Origin: Opitutia bacterium UBA4506
GTDB taxonomy: Bacteria > Verrucomicrobiota > Verrucomicrobiia > Opitutales > Puniceicoccaceae
DNA: 64,000 nucleotides
NCBI GenBank assembly: GCA_002388665.1
Contig: DGMY01000082.1
Location: 1 to 64,000 of the forward strand
Direction of reading: 5' to 3'
Shown: positions 44,372 through 54,621 of the stretch, piece after piece
Numbering within the stretch: position 1 is the stretch's first letter
Layout of the letters: each line of letters opens with the position of its first letter
The notes under the pieces: generated by a model
Told to the model about the DNA's origin: nothing
Seen by the model: only the letters and a program-made list of their open reading frames with translations
Databases searched by the model: none
Translations under genes and position numbers: made by a program

Positions 44372-47300
44372 GCTTGCCGAGGTTTAGTGTCCGCCGTCCG
44401 GTTTTCACCACGATGGCATGTCTCATTGTGGTAGTCCTCGGTCTGGTTTCGTTGCGGCAAATCAAGATCGATTTACTGCCGAGTATTGAATTGCCCACGG
44501 TCAGCGTGCGCACTTCATTTGAGGGCGCCAGTCCGGAGGTGATGGAGCGCTCAATCACGCAGATCGTGGAGGAGATTATCGCCACGACCCCAGGCGTAGA
44601 AGAGATTTCGTCCACCTCTAGCGAAGGAGACAGCCGGGTCAATGTGACGTTTGGCTGGGGCATGGATGTGGACCAGGCAGCGCTCGATCTACAATCGGCG
44701 TTGGAAGACGAGGTGAGCGAGTTGCCCGACGATATTGTCAGGCCGAGAGTCAGCAAGTTCGATATTGATTCGTTTCCGGTCGTTCTCATTGGGATCTCGA
44801 GCCAGTTGGATCCCGTCGAATTGACCCAGCTGGTCGAAGATCAGTTGCGCCACCGATTCACTCGAATCTCGGGTGTGGCCCAAGCGGATATTTGGGGAGG
44901 GTTCGACCGTGAGATTCGGGTAGAGGTCGACCCGGATCGAATGCGGGCGATGGGCATTTCTCTCTCCTCGGTTCTCGAGGCGATCGAGCGGTCCAATTTA
45001 GACCTGCCAGCGGGGAAAATCGAGGAGGGTCGTTACGAAGTGACGTTGCGCGCTCCTGCTGAATTTCGGGACCTGGATGAGATCCGGGAAACGGTCGTAG
45101 GAATTCCCGATGGTGGGTTCGTTCGGATCGGGCAGATCGCAGACGTCAAAGACACGTTTACCAAGCTGACCCGAAACATCCGGATCAACGGCGAACGGGG
45201 TATGCGGATAGCGATCCGGAAGAAGGCCGGATCGAATACCGTGGAGGTTGCGCAAAGAATTCTGGCCGAGATCGACGAGATCAATGAGTCCTTTCCGCAG
45301 ATCAAGGTCGTGCCTGTGATCAACCAAGGGAATTTTATCCAGCGCTCCATCGAGAATGTTGGCCGGTCTGTTCTGTATGGCGGGGGCCTGGCTGTTCTCG
45401 TATTGCTATTTTTTCTGCGAAATCTGCGCAGTACCATTATCATCTCACTCGCAATTCCCATCTCGATTCTCGCTACCTTCGCGATGATCTATTTCCTGGG
45501 TTTTACGATCAATTTGATGACGCTGGGCGGGCTCGCTCTCGGAGTGGGGATGATGGTGGACAGCTCGATTGTCGTACTGGAAAACATATTCCGGCGCCGG
45601 GAAGAGAATGGAGAGACGCGGATGGTTGCCGCGGAAGAAGGTACCGTGGAGGTCGCATCAGCGATTGTCGCGAGTACGATCACTACGTTGGTTATCTTTC
45701 TCCCGGTTGTCTTCGTACAGGGTGTTTCGGGGGTGCTCTTTCGAGATCTGGCATCGGTAATTGTATTCTCCCTATTGTGCTCGCTTCTAGTTTCGCTGAG
45801 TTTGGTCCCAATGCTGTCCTCTCGGTTTCTGAGAAGTCGGGAGAAGGAAGAGGCGTCCAAGGGAGGTTTGGCGTCGCGGGCAGTAGAGTTTTCTGAGCGC
45901 GGATTCCGGTGGTTGGAGAATCATTACAAGAGTGGATTGAGGTCCGCTTTGAGCCGCCGATGGGGGGTATTGTTTGTCTCCTCTGCCATGCTGGCGGCGT
46001 CCCTTTTATTGGTGCCTTATCTCGGATCAGAGTTTTTGCCGCCCAGCGATGAAGGAGAGGTTCGGGTGACCGGAAAGATGGAGGTGGGAACCAGATTGGA
46101 CCTTGTCAACGAACAGACGGAGAAGATCGAAGCAATCGTAATGGAGGCAGTGCCCGAGAAGGTATCTTCGGTGGTCAGCGTGCGCGACGGCGAGGGTGAG
46201 ATTCGTATTTCGCTAACTCCTGCGGGGCAGAGGACTCGGTCCAATATCGAGATCGCAGAAGATATTCGTGAGCGACTGGACGGGAAGGTTCCCGGGATGG
46301 AGATTCGGACGAGAGCGCCCCAGGGGCAGTTTCTTCTCGACCGACTTTTGGGAGGGGACGAAGGACTCACCGTGGAAATACGGGGTTATGATTTTCAGGT
46401 CCTCGCCGCATTGGGAAAGGCTGTTGAAGCAGCCGTTCAGGATGTTCCCGGCATCACGGATGTAACCCGCAGTATTACCGAGGGGATTCCTCAGCAGGAG
46501 ATTCGGATCGATCGGGAGCGGGTCGCGGATCTGGGGCTTAGTGTGGAGGATGTCGCCCGATTGATCGAGACTGCCATAGCCGGGTCGGATGCCGGCGAAT
46601 TCCGAAAAGAAGGGAATTCCTTCCGGATTTTTGTCCAATTGAAGGACGCTGAGCGACGCAGTATCGAGGAAGTGTTGGACCTGACACTGGCTACTCCCGC
46701 CGCTGGCGAGGTGGCACTGCGCAACCTTGTGACCACCGTTTCAAATCGGGGTCCTCAGGAAATAACGCGCAAGGATCAACAGCGGATCGCTCGAGTCAGT
46801 CTGAACATAGCGGGAGCTGATCTTGGTTCGGTCGCTGCGATGGTGGAGGAGCGGCTTTCCTCCATACCGTTGCCTACCGGTTATGATCTCAAGGTGTCCG
46901 GGAGTTTTGAGGAGCAGCAGAAGTCGTTCCGTGAATTGGTCGTCGCGTTGCTGTTGGCCGTTCTTCTGGTGTATATGGTTTTGGCCTGCCAATACGAGTC
47001 ATTCCGAAATCCACTGGTCGTCATGTTTTCCGTCCCGATGGCTGCGATCGGCGTTGTCCTGACATTGTATTTGACCGACACAACCTTGAATCTCCAATCG
47101 GCGATCGGCTGTATCATGTTGGGAGGGATCGTCGTGAATAACGCAATTCTTCTCGTTGACCAAGCCGGCCAATTGCAGGTTGGCGGTATGCCGGTGAACG
47201 TAGCGGTGATCGAGGCGGGACGCAGGCGGTTGCGGCCCATTTTGATGACGAGCTGCACGACGGTGCTCGGTCTTTTGCCGTTGGCGTTGGGGATCGGTGA

Positions 47301-47427
47301 GGGGGCTGATGCGCAGGCGCCTCTGGCGAGGGCCGTTGTCGGTGGTCTGGTCGGATCTACCCTGATTACGCTCTTCCTTGTTCCGGCTGTCTATTCACTC
47401 TTTCACAAGGGAGGGAAAGAGGTATGA
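44368..47427 (+). CDS. RND multidrug efflux pump, HAE1 family
   Basis: 1019 aa with a GTG start overlapping the adaptor stop (GTGA). The layout is that of AcrB/MdtB: helix 1, a large periplasmic pore/docking part, helices 2-6 starting near residue 330 (SVLYGGGLAVLVLLFFLRN), the second periplasmic half and the last helices (about 850-1010). The proton-relay region of helix 4 is visible as GLALGVGMMVDSSIVVLENI, with an Asp as in AcrB but Ser after it. The C-terminal repeat of that helix reads GGIVVNNAILLVD. A pump of this family exports drugs, lipids or other hydrophobic compounds. The outer-membrane protein gene follows with an ATGA overlap. Confidence 0.95.
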   Translation: MSLPRFSVRRPVFTTMACLIVVVLGLVSLRQIKIDLLPSIELPTVSVRTSFEGASPEVMERSITQIVEEIIATTPGVEEISSTSSEGDSRVNVTFGWGMDVDQAALDLQSALEDEVSELPDDIVRPRVSKFDIDSFPVVLIGISSQLDPVELTQLVEDQLRHRFTRISGVAQADIWGGFDREIRVEVDPDRMRAMGISLSSVLEAIERSNLDLPAGKIEEGRYEVTLRAPAEFRDLDEIRETVVGIPDGGFVRIGQIADVKDTFTKLTRNIRINGERGMRIAIRKKAGSNTVEVAQRILAEIDEINESFPQIKVVPVINQGNFIQRSIENVGRSVLYGGGLAVLVLLFFLRNLRSTIIISLAIPISILATFAMIYFLGFTINLMTLGGLALGVGMMVDSSIVVLENIFRRREENGETRMVAAEEGTVEVASAIVASTITTLVIFLPVVFVQGVSGVLFRDLASVIVFSLLCSLLVSLSLVPMLSSRFLRSREKEEASKGGLASRAVEFSERGFRWLENHYKSGLRSALSRRWGVLFVSSAMLAASLLLVPYLGSEFLPPSDEGEVRVTGKMEVGTRLDLVNEQTEKIEAIVMEAVPEKVSSVVSVRDGEGEIRISLTPAGQRTRSNIEIAEDIRERLDGKVPGMEIRTRAPQGQFLLDRLLGGDEGLTVEIRGYDFQVLAALGKAVEAAVQDVPGITDVTRSITEGIPQQEIRIDRERVADLGLSVEDVARLIETAIAGSDAGEFRKEGNSFRIFVQLKDAERRSIEEVLDLTLATPAAGEVALRNLVTTVSNRGPQEITRKDQQRIARVSLNIAGADLGSVAAMVEERLSSIPLPTGYDLKVSGSFEEQQKSFRELVVALLLAVLLVYMVLACQYESFRNPLVVMFSVPMAAIGVVLTLYLTDTTLNLQSAIGCIMLGGIVVNNAILLVDQAGQLQVGGMPVNVAVIEAGRRRLRPILMTSCTTVLGLLPLALGIGEGADAQAPLARAVVGGLVGSTLITLFLVPAVYSLFHKGGKEV

Positions 47428-49073
47428 AGAAAGTAGTTTCAAATGTGATCCCGTGGAGGGTGTTGACGCTCCTTTCGGTCTTAGTCGGGCTTTTGTTCGG
47501 TTGCTCCTCGGTCGATCAATGGGAGGTTTTTACGCCCGATTACGAGAAGACGTTGGAGCGTGAGAAAGAGGAAGAGAAGCCGGTCGAGACCGATGATTGG
47601 GTCGCGCCGCAGGAACTTCCGAGTATGACCGAAGAAGCTGGGGTGAAGACCTATCAAGTTTCGGTCGAAGAGGCTGTTTTCTTGTCTCTGCGAAACAATC
47701 CCGAACTGCGGGTGCAGACGCTCAACCCAGTGATCGCGGGGGCATTTGTTGAGATTGAGAGAGGAGTGTTCGATCCCACCGTTTTTGCGTTGTTCGAGAA
47801 CCGCGAGGAGAACCTCTTGGAAACCTCGCGTTCAACGAGTGAAGAATTTTCCGTCGAAGGAAGCGAACGGGTAGCGGAAGTCGGGATTCGGCAGGAACTG
47901 CCGACGGGGACCGAGGTCGAGCTCTCTGCTGAGCAATCCCGGTCCGCCTCTGACCGCACTCCCGAGCAACAGGAGGCTCGGATCGGGTTAACGGTGACCC
48001 AGTCATTGCTTCAGGGGTTCGGCCCCGTAGTCAACCTCGCCTCAATACGATTGGCGGAGTGGGATACTCTCATCAGTCAGTATGAGTTGCGTGGATACGG
48101 GGAGTCTCTTGTTGCGCAGGTAGAGATTGCCTATTGGCAGTGGGTGCTGGCACGGGAAGAGATCGAGATTTTTGAACGTTCTTTCGCGGTAGCCGAACAA
48201 CAGCGCGATGAGATCGAGCAGCGAATCGAAGTGGGCGCTCTTCCAGAGAATGATGCCGCAGCTGTACGGGCAGAGGTGGCTCTACGCCAACAGGACCTGA
48301 TTAATGCGCAAAGTGCCCTCGAGGAGTCGAGGCTTCGTTTGGCCCGGCTCATTCTTCCGGACGGCTTTGTGTTCGATGGTGGTGAAGTGTTGCCCACCTC
48401 GGAACCGCAGTTGACCGAGCCCCCGCCGCTGGAGGATATTCATGAGAGGGTCGAGCTGGCCTTGGCCAGTCGTCCGGATCTACGGGAGTCGGAGTTGCGT
48501 TTGGATCAGGCTCGCCTTGAAACGGTGGTCACCCAGAACGGACTCCTTCCTCGGCTCGATTTCTTCCTGGCTCTGGGGAAAACTGGTTACGCGGGGAGCT
48601 TTACGGATTCATTCAAGAATCTTGACGGGGATAATTATGATTGGACCATCGGCGCGGAGTTTGAGTATGCGTTGGGGAACCGTGTCAGTCGTGGGGAGCG
48701 CCTTGCTGCCCGTGCGAGTCGCGATCAAGCCCTCCAGTCGATCCGCAACCTCAGGCGAGTGATTCGGACCGACGTTTTATTGGCTGCCAATGAGCTCGAA
48801 CGGGTGCGCCGACAGATCGGTGCGACCGCCGCCACGGTGGCGCTTCAAAATCTGTCTGTTCAAGCCGAGAAGGATCGTCTGGAGTTTGGGGCGGGGACTT
48901 CGCTTCAATTGGCTCAAGTTCAGCGAGACTTGCTGGAGGCAGAGATCGAGCAGGTGCGTGCGATCGTGCAGTATCGCATTGCTCAGGTGGAACTCTATCT
49001 GGCGGAAGGGTCTCTGTTGGAACGTCGCGGAATCACTCTGACTCCTTCTGCGTTCGCTCAATCGGTGCAATGA
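47424..49073 (+). CDS. TolC-family outer-membrane efflux lipoprotein
   Basis: 549 aa. The signal peptide carries lipobox LLFGC, so the protein is lipidated like OprM rather than a plain TolC. After an acidic linker (about 35-70) come the two repeats of the outer-membrane efflux domain: AVFLSLRNNPELRVQ at the start of the first, and RVELALASRPDLRESELRLDQARLE for the second, each with long coiled-coil helices (for example QRDEIEQRIEVGALPENDAAAVRAEV). It completes the tripartite pump with the two preceding genes. It overlaps the pump gene by ATGA. Confidence 0.93.
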   Translation: MKKVVSNVIPWRVLTLLSVLVGLLFGCSSVDQWEVFTPDYEKTLEREKEEEKPVETDDWVAPQELPSMTEEAGVKTYQVSVEEAVFLSLRNNPELRVQTLNPVIAGAFVEIERGVFDPTVFALFENREENLLETSRSTSEEFSVEGSERVAEVGIRQELPTGTEVELSAEQSRSASDRTPEQQEARIGLTVTQSLLQGFGPVVNLASIRLAEWDTLISQYELRGYGESLVAQVEIAYWQWVLAREEIEIFERSFAVAEQQRDEIEQRIEVGALPENDAAAVRAEVALRQQDLINAQSALEESRLRLARLILPDGFVFDGGEVLPTSEPQLTEPPPLEDIHERVELALASRPDLRESELRLDQARLETVVTQNGLLPRLDFFLALGKTGYAGSFTDSFKNLDGDNYDWTIGAEFEYALGNRVSRGERLAARASRDQALQSIRNLRRVIRTDVLLAANELERVRRQIGATAATVALQNLSVQAEKDRLEFGAGTSLQLAQVQRDLLEAEIEQVRAIVQYRIAQVELYLAEGSLLERRGITLTPSAFAQSVQ

Positions 49074-49091
49074 CCTTCGGGCCCTTGGCAA

Positions 49092-49116
49092 GCGACAGCG
49101 TGTCAGGGGCTGTCGC
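49092..49116. repeat. Hairpin between convergent efflux and hemN genes
   Basis: GCGACAG (49092-49098) and CTGTCGC (49110-49116) form a 7-bp stem 18 bases after the TolC stop. No T run follows, so it is a possible terminator of the efflux operon only. Confidence 0.35.
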
Positions 49117-49249
49117 CGTCGGTTGGGACGCACTTTGAATCTCTGTCGATCCAATCGACTCACTGTCGCTGGTGTTCTTGCAGAAGTATCTCGATGGCTG
49201 CGCTTCACCGTTTATGCGGGGTGGGATCGGCTGGGTTGCTTTTGGAGTG

Positions 49250-50602
49250 CTAGACCGTTCGAGAGTAGAGATTGTCGACATCCTGGAGGTCTCTGTCGAA
49301 GCACATGGCGATGTTTCGGAGGAAGAATCGACCGAGCTCCAGTACTTTGATTTTTGAACCGTCATCGTGGATCAAGGAATCGGCGGCCAGTTCCTCAAGT
49401 CTCTCCTCGATCCCGACAAAGAATTCATTGAAATTAATTTCCCACCGTCTACTGAATAAATTGCGATCGATCTCCAGGTTGCACATGAGCTGATGAATGG
49501 CGTCCCGGCAGATTTGATCCTCACGCGTCAGTTCGCAGCCTTTCTCGATGGGGAGCCTTCCCTGCTCCAAGGCCGATTTGTAGGAGAGGAGGTCCTTGTA
49601 GTTTTGCCGGTAAGATGTATCGGTCTGAGATATCGATGAGATTCCAAACGCAGCGATCTCAAGCCCTGCCAGCGTACTGTATCCCTGGAAGTTGCGCTGG
49701 AGTGACTTTTTCTTTTGGGCGATGACAAGTTCATCATCGGGCTTAGCGAAATGGTCCATTCCGATGTACTGGTATCCTCTCGACGTGAGCGTGCTGACGA
49801 TGAGGCGGAGTAGCTCAATTTTCTCATTTGCGGTGGGTAGGCCAGCCCGTTCGAGCATCTTCTGGGCGGGTTTAATCCATGGCACATGGGCGTAGCTGAA
49901 AACGGCCAGTCGGTCGGGATTCAGGGCGAGTACGCTTTCGAGGGTTCTACGAAACGAATCTACAGTCTGCCCAGGGAGGCCGTAGATCAGATCGACGTTG
50001 ACCGATTCAAATTCATATTTGCGGAGCCACTCCATCGTATCCTGGTTGGCTTTGGGCGATTGAATGCGGTGGATCGATTTTTGGACAGTGGGATCTACGT
50101 CTTGAATGCCGAAGGAGGCCCGCCTTACCCCAATCGAAGCAAACGCTTTCACTTGTTCCTCACTCAGGTGGGCAGGCGCTAGCTCGACAGAGCATTCGGC
50201 GTCGTCGGAGAATGAGAAATGCTCATGGATCGAATGCCCCAATCGGCAGATCTCCTCCGGCGGAAAGAAGTTTGGTGTGCCACCGCCAAAATGAAGTTGT
50301 CGAACCTTTCGGTCGGGTTGAATGAAATGGTTGTAGAGATCCATCTCCCGGTCGAGGAGAGCCCGATAGCCTGCCACCTGACTTCGGTCTTTTGTGATGA
50401 TGGTGTTGCAACCGCAGAACCAGCAGAGAGTTTCGCAGAACGGCAAGTGGAAGTAGAGCGAGAGTGGATCTTTGGATTCGTAGGTAGACGTCAGTATGCT
50501 GCTAGGATCATCTACTTCCGTAAAATGGACCGCGGTCGGGTAGGAGGTGTAGCGAGGTCCGGGTCGGTTGTATTTTTCGATTAGATTGGCGGGAATATTC
50601 AT
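49250..50602 (-). CDS. hemN: Oxygen-independent coproporphyrinogen III oxidase
   Basis: 450 aa, the usual length of HemN. The radical-SAM cluster motif CxxxCxxC is CETLCWFC in PFCETLCWFCGCN, and YTSYPTAVHF precedes it as in E. coli HemN. FGGGTPNFFP (SAM-binding Gly block), RASFGIQDVDPTVQKSIHR and VDLIYGLPGQT are family signatures, and the C-terminal HemN domain is present. It decarboxylates coproporphyrinogen III to protoporphyrinogen IX without oxygen. It is the last gene of the cbb3 oxidase run on the minus strand, 45 bp after ccoI, which fits heme supply at low oxygen. Confidence 0.95.
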   Translation of the reverse strand: MNIPANLIEKYNRPGPRYTSYPTAVHFTEVDDPSSILTSTYESKDPLSLYFHLPFCETLCWFCGCNTIITKDRSQVAGYRALLDREMDLYNHFIQPDRKVRQLHFGGGTPNFFPPEEICRLGHSIHEHFSFSDDAECSVELAPAHLSEEQVKAFASIGVRRASFGIQDVDPTVQKSIHRIQSPKANQDTMEWLRKYEFESVNVDLIYGLPGQTVDSFRRTLESVLALNPDRLAVFSYAHVPWIKPAQKMLERAGLPTANEKIELLRLIVSTLTSRGYQYIGMDHFAKPDDELVIAQKKKSLQRNFQGYSTLAGLEIAAFGISSISQTDTSYRQNYKDLLSYKSALEQGRLPIEKGCELTREDQICRDAIHQLMCNLEIDRNLFSRRWEINFNEFFVGIEERLEELAADSLIHDDGSKIKVLELGRFFLRNIAMCFDRDLQDVDNLYSRTV

Positions 50603-50647
50603 CGTCTCGTTGTGGTATGTAGATCGAAGGCGGGACAGGAATGATCG

Positions 50648-53035
50648 CTATCGGGCAACCGTTTCGTGAGGGATCCCGTAGAGTGGGATGATCATGGATG
50701 CAATGGAACTGAGGGGCATCAGGACCGCCGCCAGGAGTGGGTGCATCGCGCCGGCAAGGCATAGCGTTATAGCGATCAAATTGTAGAGGATCGCGAGGGA
50801 AAAGATGGAGATGACAATTCGGTGACGCCGACGCGCGAGTTCCATCAGGGCCGGAAGACAGGAAAGACTTCGGCCGAAGAAAAAGTAATCGGTCGTCGCC
50901 TCCAGAATACTCCGATCGACTATAGGGGTTCCACGGCAGATTGCCTGGTCGAAGGCCAATCGGTCGTTGGCTCCATCGCCGATCATCATGGCCGACTTCC
51001 CCGCGTGCTCATCGATCCAAGCGGCCTTTTGGTCGGGTGAACAGCGAGAGCGTACCCAAGGGGAGTCGATTCCGAGTTCTGCGGCGATCCGGTCGACATT
51101 GGCGGATGCGTCACCACTTAGAATCGCGACTTTGTAGTCCATCGACTGGAGGCGTTGGATCGTTCGCCTCGTGTTGTCCCGCAAATCCTCTTCGAACTGG
51201 AAGGAGGTGATGATATCGCCGTTTCGGGCGAGCGCGGTTTCTGAATCGTTTTTTGGGGAGGGCGAAGGACTCGGCGCGCCGTTCTCCCAGTCCGGTTTTC
51301 CCAGACTCCAACGATCCCCGTTTTCCGATTGATAGAATACGCCGCGCCCCACGGTTTCCTGAATCGATCTTGAGATCCCTTCTTCCTCGAGGTGAGGGTG
51401 CCGAAGCAATAGCTCCATTCGAATCGAGCGCGCCTTGGGGTGAAGATTCTTTTCTACGAGTGAATGGAGCGCGTGTAGGGAGTCCGCATCAAGACTGTTG
51501 AAACTCTCGGGATTAATGAGTCGGGGTGTATCCAGGGTTAGGGTTCCCGTTTTGTCAAAGACGATCGTTCGAACGCTCCGCAAGCGCTCCCAGATCGAAT
51601 GATTGCGGATGAAAAGCCCGAGCCTGCGAAGCCTCGACTGGCACATCTCGTTTGTCATGGGCAGAGCGATACCCAAGGCGCAGGGGCAGGATACGATCAG
51701 CACCGATATCAAAACCTGGAGGGATCGCATGAAGCTGCCGCTGAGAAAGTACCAGATGGCCCCGCCAGTTAAAGCGAAGGCGAGTACGAGGGCGATATAG
51801 ACAGAGATGACTCGTTGGAGTTTCCGGGATTGGAAAGCCGCCTCTCCCGGTGCGAGAAGCCGTGCCAGTAGGCTCTCTGCCCAAGGTTCATCCGCCGTCA
51901 TCGGAACTGCGGAAAGGCCGACGTTGATGGCGCCTGCTGGTGCGAGTTGCTGAGGGCCCCAGGTAACGGGGTCCGGTTCTCCGTTGATCCATTCAAGGCT
52001 GAATGATGCTTCATTGTGGACTCTCGCACTCACCGGATTGATCTCTCCGGGTTTCACTAAGTATTCGTCGCCGCGACGGACGTTCTCTACCGCCTTGGGC
52101 GAGCCATCTTCTGGACCGCCATAGAGGGTGACGTATTGATTCTCGGGGCGTCGCCGATTCAAATGGCTTTGGTTTTTCTCAAGTGCGAATTCCTGCAACC
52201 ATCGTCCGCATAACATCAAAAAGACGAAGGTCGCTACGAAATCGAAGTAGATCAGGTCGCTTGCCCCATTCAGCCAACCGATGAGGGAACCGAGATAGGC
52301 GACGATAAGGCCGAGGGCGACCGGGAAATCAATAGACAGGGCTCTGTGCCGAAGTGTCTGAATGGTTCTCTCGAAGAAGTAGCTTCCTCCGATGAGAAAA
52401 CTAAATGTCGCGAACATTGCGGAGAGGATCGAGAAAATGGGGTAGAGGAAATAGTCGGACGACATCCCCAGGTATGTCGGGAGTGTGAACAACATCGTGT
52501 TCAATAGTAAAAAACCGCAGACTCCAATGCGTTGGGAAAGTATACTGGATTTCGTTGATTGACTCTGTCCTCCGGTATCAGGAACCAGTTCATAGCCCAG
52601 TTTTTGCAATTCCTCGGCGAATCGAATCGCATCAAACTTTCCCCGATTCCAGTAGACTCGCACGGAACCCCGACTGGTATCAATTGCAATGGATTGAGTC
52701 CCGCCTTGTGCTTGGAAAACGGCCTCAATGAGCCAGACACAACCGAGGCAAGAAATTCCCCGCACCCCGAAACTACTCTCGCAGTCCTTCGAAGAATGGT
52801 GCCCCTCAATGCGATCAACCTCATCGGCGATCCACGTAAAATCCGCTCGCTGGAATGCCTTCGATCCGATTGGGGGAGTGGGCTTCGTCCCTTTTAGGTC
52901 ATAGAATCGAGTGAAACCGACGTCATGTAAAAGGCGGTACACGTATTCGCAGCCCTGGCAGCAAAAACGCTCGTTGGATTTGGGTTCAAACGGGGAATGG
53001 CAATGGTCGCAGGTCGTCTGTGATTTCGTAGGCAT
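50648..53035 (-). CDS. ccoI: Copper-translocating P-type ATPase for cbb3 oxidase (CcoI/FixI)
   Basis: 795 aa. The N-terminus has a Cys-rich zinc-ribbon-like segment (CDHCH, then CCQGCEYVYRLLHDVG), followed by a heavy-metal domain whose usual CxxC reads CLGC in GISCLGCVWLIEAVF. Helices, an actuator domain, the metal site SCPCALGIALP, the phosphorylated DKTGTLT and the hinge IGDGANDRLAF complete a P1B ATPase. CcoI delivers copper to the CuB site during cbb3 assembly. It sits in the cbb3 gene run and 10 bases after the small protein gene, so this role is well supported by context. Confidence 0.95.
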   Translation of the reverse strand: MPTKSQTTCDHCHSPFEPKSNERFCCQGCEYVYRLLHDVGFTRFYDLKGTKPTPPIGSKAFQRADFTWIADEVDRIEGHHSSKDCESSFGVRGISCLGCVWLIEAVFQAQGGTQSIAIDTSRGSVRVYWNRGKFDAIRFAEELQKLGYELVPDTGGQSQSTKSSILSQRIGVCGFLLLNTMLFTLPTYLGMSSDYFLYPIFSILSAMFATFSFLIGGSYFFERTIQTLRHRALSIDFPVALGLIVAYLGSLIGWLNGASDLIYFDFVATFVFLMLCGRWLQEFALEKNQSHLNRRRPENQYVTLYGGPEDGSPKAVENVRRGDEYLVKPGEINPVSARVHNEASFSLEWINGEPDPVTWGPQQLAPAGAINVGLSAVPMTADEPWAESLLARLLAPGEAAFQSRKLQRVISVYIALVLAFALTGGAIWYFLSGSFMRSLQVLISVLIVSCPCALGIALPMTNEMCQSRLRRLGLFIRNHSIWERLRSVRTIVFDKTGTLTLDTPRLINPESFNSLDADSLHALHSLVEKNLHPKARSIRMELLLRHPHLEEEGISRSIQETVGRGVFYQSENGDRWSLGKPDWENGAPSPSPSPKNDSETALARNGDIITSFQFEEDLRDNTRRTIQRLQSMDYKVAILSGDASANVDRIAAELGIDSPWVRSRCSPDQKAAWIDEHAGKSAMMIGDGANDRLAFDQAICRGTPIVDRSILEATTDYFFFGRSLSCLPALMELARRRHRIVISIFSLAILYNLIAITLCLAGAMHPLLAAVLMPLSSIASMIIPLYGIPHETVAR

Positions 53036-53045
53036 AGCGCCGCGA

Positions 53046-53216
53046 TTAGGGCGAATCCGATTTGCCGGTGGGGAGCGATGGCGGTAATTGCTCAGGTGAT
53101 GTTGATTGCGCGATTACAATGATCGTCACCCATGCTGCGATCAGGAGAACGAATGCGAACGTTACCGGAAGCCAGAGCGAAAAATTGAAGGATTTCGTTT
53201 TTCGTTTGTCACTCAT
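53046..53216 (-). CDS. Small membrane protein in the cbb3 run (FixH/CcoH position)
   Basis: 56 aa from the ATG at 53216, overlapping the end of ccoG by 8 bases. One helix (about 14-36, LWLPVTFAFVLLIAAWVTIIVIA) is preceded by a basic N-terminus and followed by a Pro/Ser-rich tail. It occupies the place where FixH/CcoH lies between CcoG and CcoI in most cbb3 operons, but FixH is about 150 aa with a periplasmic domain. It could be a shortened FixH or an unrelated small protein. Confidence 0.65.
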   Translation of the reverse strand: MSDKRKTKSFNFSLWLPVTFAFVLLIAAWVTIIVIAQSTSPEQLPPSLPTGKSDSP

Positions 53217-54618
53217 GATTCTGAAAAAACCGTGGGTCTGGACCGAGGAATTCTGTCTCCCGGACGCTGAGGATCGTTCCATCGGGAGAGACCAGCTCGA
53301 TCCTCACAGGGAATTTCCCGGGAAAGGCATCTTGATCGATACTGACGACCAGTGGTTGGACAACTTCACTCATCGGCTCCACCTCGATATTCGTGCCTCC
53401 GTCTGTCCGGATGTTGAGATCGGCAGCGCTGGCTCTCAGTTGGAAGATTTTTGATTGAGTGGCCTTATTGATGATGCGGACCATGTATTGATTTCGTACT
53501 CCTGAATCGGAGACGAAAAACGGTGAGCCCGTCATCCGGACCACGTTCATATTCGCACTCTTTAGCCTGCTGGCCGAGAACGTCATCGCCACAAAACCCA
53601 GTAAGAGCAGGATCCCGTAGAGAAAAATACGCGGTCTTAAAACTCGCTTCGCTTTTCCCGTGAGCCCGTTGAACGAGTCGTAGCGGACCAGGCCGGGTTC
53701 ACGTCCCAGTTTCCCCATGATATCATTGCAGGCATCGATACAATTGGCGCAACCGATGCACTCGATCTGCAAACCTTGGCGAATATCAATCCCAGTCGGG
53801 CAGACCTCTACACATCGCCTGCAATTGATGCAGTCGCCGATCCCCGATTTCTTTGCCGGGCCTCTCGGTTCACCGCGCGCTTCGTCATAACCAATGATTA
53901 CGGAATCATCATCGATAAGAGCCGATTGGAGCCGTCCGTATGGGCAGATGACCAGGCAGAGTTGCTCGCGGAACCAGGAAAAGTTGAAATAGATGACCCC
54001 GGTCGCAGCGAGGACGAAGAGAAATAGGCTCCAGTGCTCGAGGGGGTTGTGGGTGATCATCCCGTAGAGACTGGGCAGTGAGACGAAGTACGAGAGAAAA
54101 ATATTGGCGATCAGTAACGACACCAAGAGAAAGAGCGTGTGCTTAATGATCCGAAGGCTGGTCTTATGAAAATCCCAGCCCTTGCGATCGAGCATCTTTC
54201 GTTTCGCACGATTTCCTTCCAAGAGCCTTTCTATGCGCCGGTAGACGTGTTCGAGAAAGACCGTTTGCGGGCAGGCCCAGCCACACCAAACTCTTCCGAA
54301 AAGAGCGGTCAATACATAGAGGAGATATCCTACGCCGGTGATAAAGAAAAATGCCAGCCACAGGTCCTGAACAGCGAATGTAAGTCCGAAGAGATGGAAC
54401 CGAAGATTCGCTACGTCCAGAAAGACCGCCGGGTATCCGTTTACCGGAATCCAAGGGAGCAGAATATAGACAGCAATCAGCAGGACCGCGGTCAGTCTCC
54501 GGAAAAATGTATACTTCCCCCATACATCGGCGGGATGGAGAAAGAACCGGGAGCCGTCTTGGTTGATCGTTGTAACGGATTCTCTGGACGGTTTCTTACT
54601 GCTCTTGGGTGAAGGCAC
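53209..54618 (-). CDS. ccoG: cbb3 oxidase accessory ferredoxin-like protein CcoG
   Basis: 469 aa. Several membrane helices (about 38-190) are followed by a cytoplasmic domain with two 4Fe-4S motifs: CINCRRCVEVCPTGID and CIGCANCIDACN. The phrase WCGWACPQTVFLEHVYRRIERL matches CcoG/FixG, in which the Cys in CPQT is conserved. A C-terminal immunoglobulin-like domain (about 365-469) is typical of the family. CcoG reduces or handles copper for CcoI-dependent CuB insertion. It starts 3 bases after the ccoP stop and overlaps the small gene at its 3' end. Confidence 0.95.
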   Translation of the reverse strand: MPSPKSSKKPSRESVTTINQDGSRFFLHPADVWGKYTFFRRLTAVLLIAVYILLPWIPVNGYPAVFLDVANLRFHLFGLTFAVQDLWLAFFFITGVGYLLYVLTALFGRVWCGWACPQTVFLEHVYRRIERLLEGNRAKRKMLDRKGWDFHKTSLRIIKHTLFLLVSLLIANIFLSYFVSLPSLYGMITHNPLEHWSLFLFVLAATGVIYFNFSWFREQLCLVICPYGRLQSALIDDDSVIIGYDEARGEPRGPAKKSGIGDCINCRRCVEVCPTGIDIRQGLQIECIGCANCIDACNDIMGKLGREPGLVRYDSFNGLTGKAKRVLRPRIFLYGILLLLGFVAMTFSASRLKSANMNVVRMTGSPFFVSDSGVRNQYMVRIINKATQSKIFQLRASAADLNIRTDGGTNIEVEPMSEVVQPLVVSIDQDAFPGKFPVRIELVSPDGTILSVRETEFLGPDPRFFQNHE

Positions 54619-54621
54619 GGG

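Noticed and set aside
49033..49365. 110-aa minus-strand ORF between TolC and hemN
   Set aside because: Ser/Thr-rich translation that overlaps two real genes; no ribosome site.
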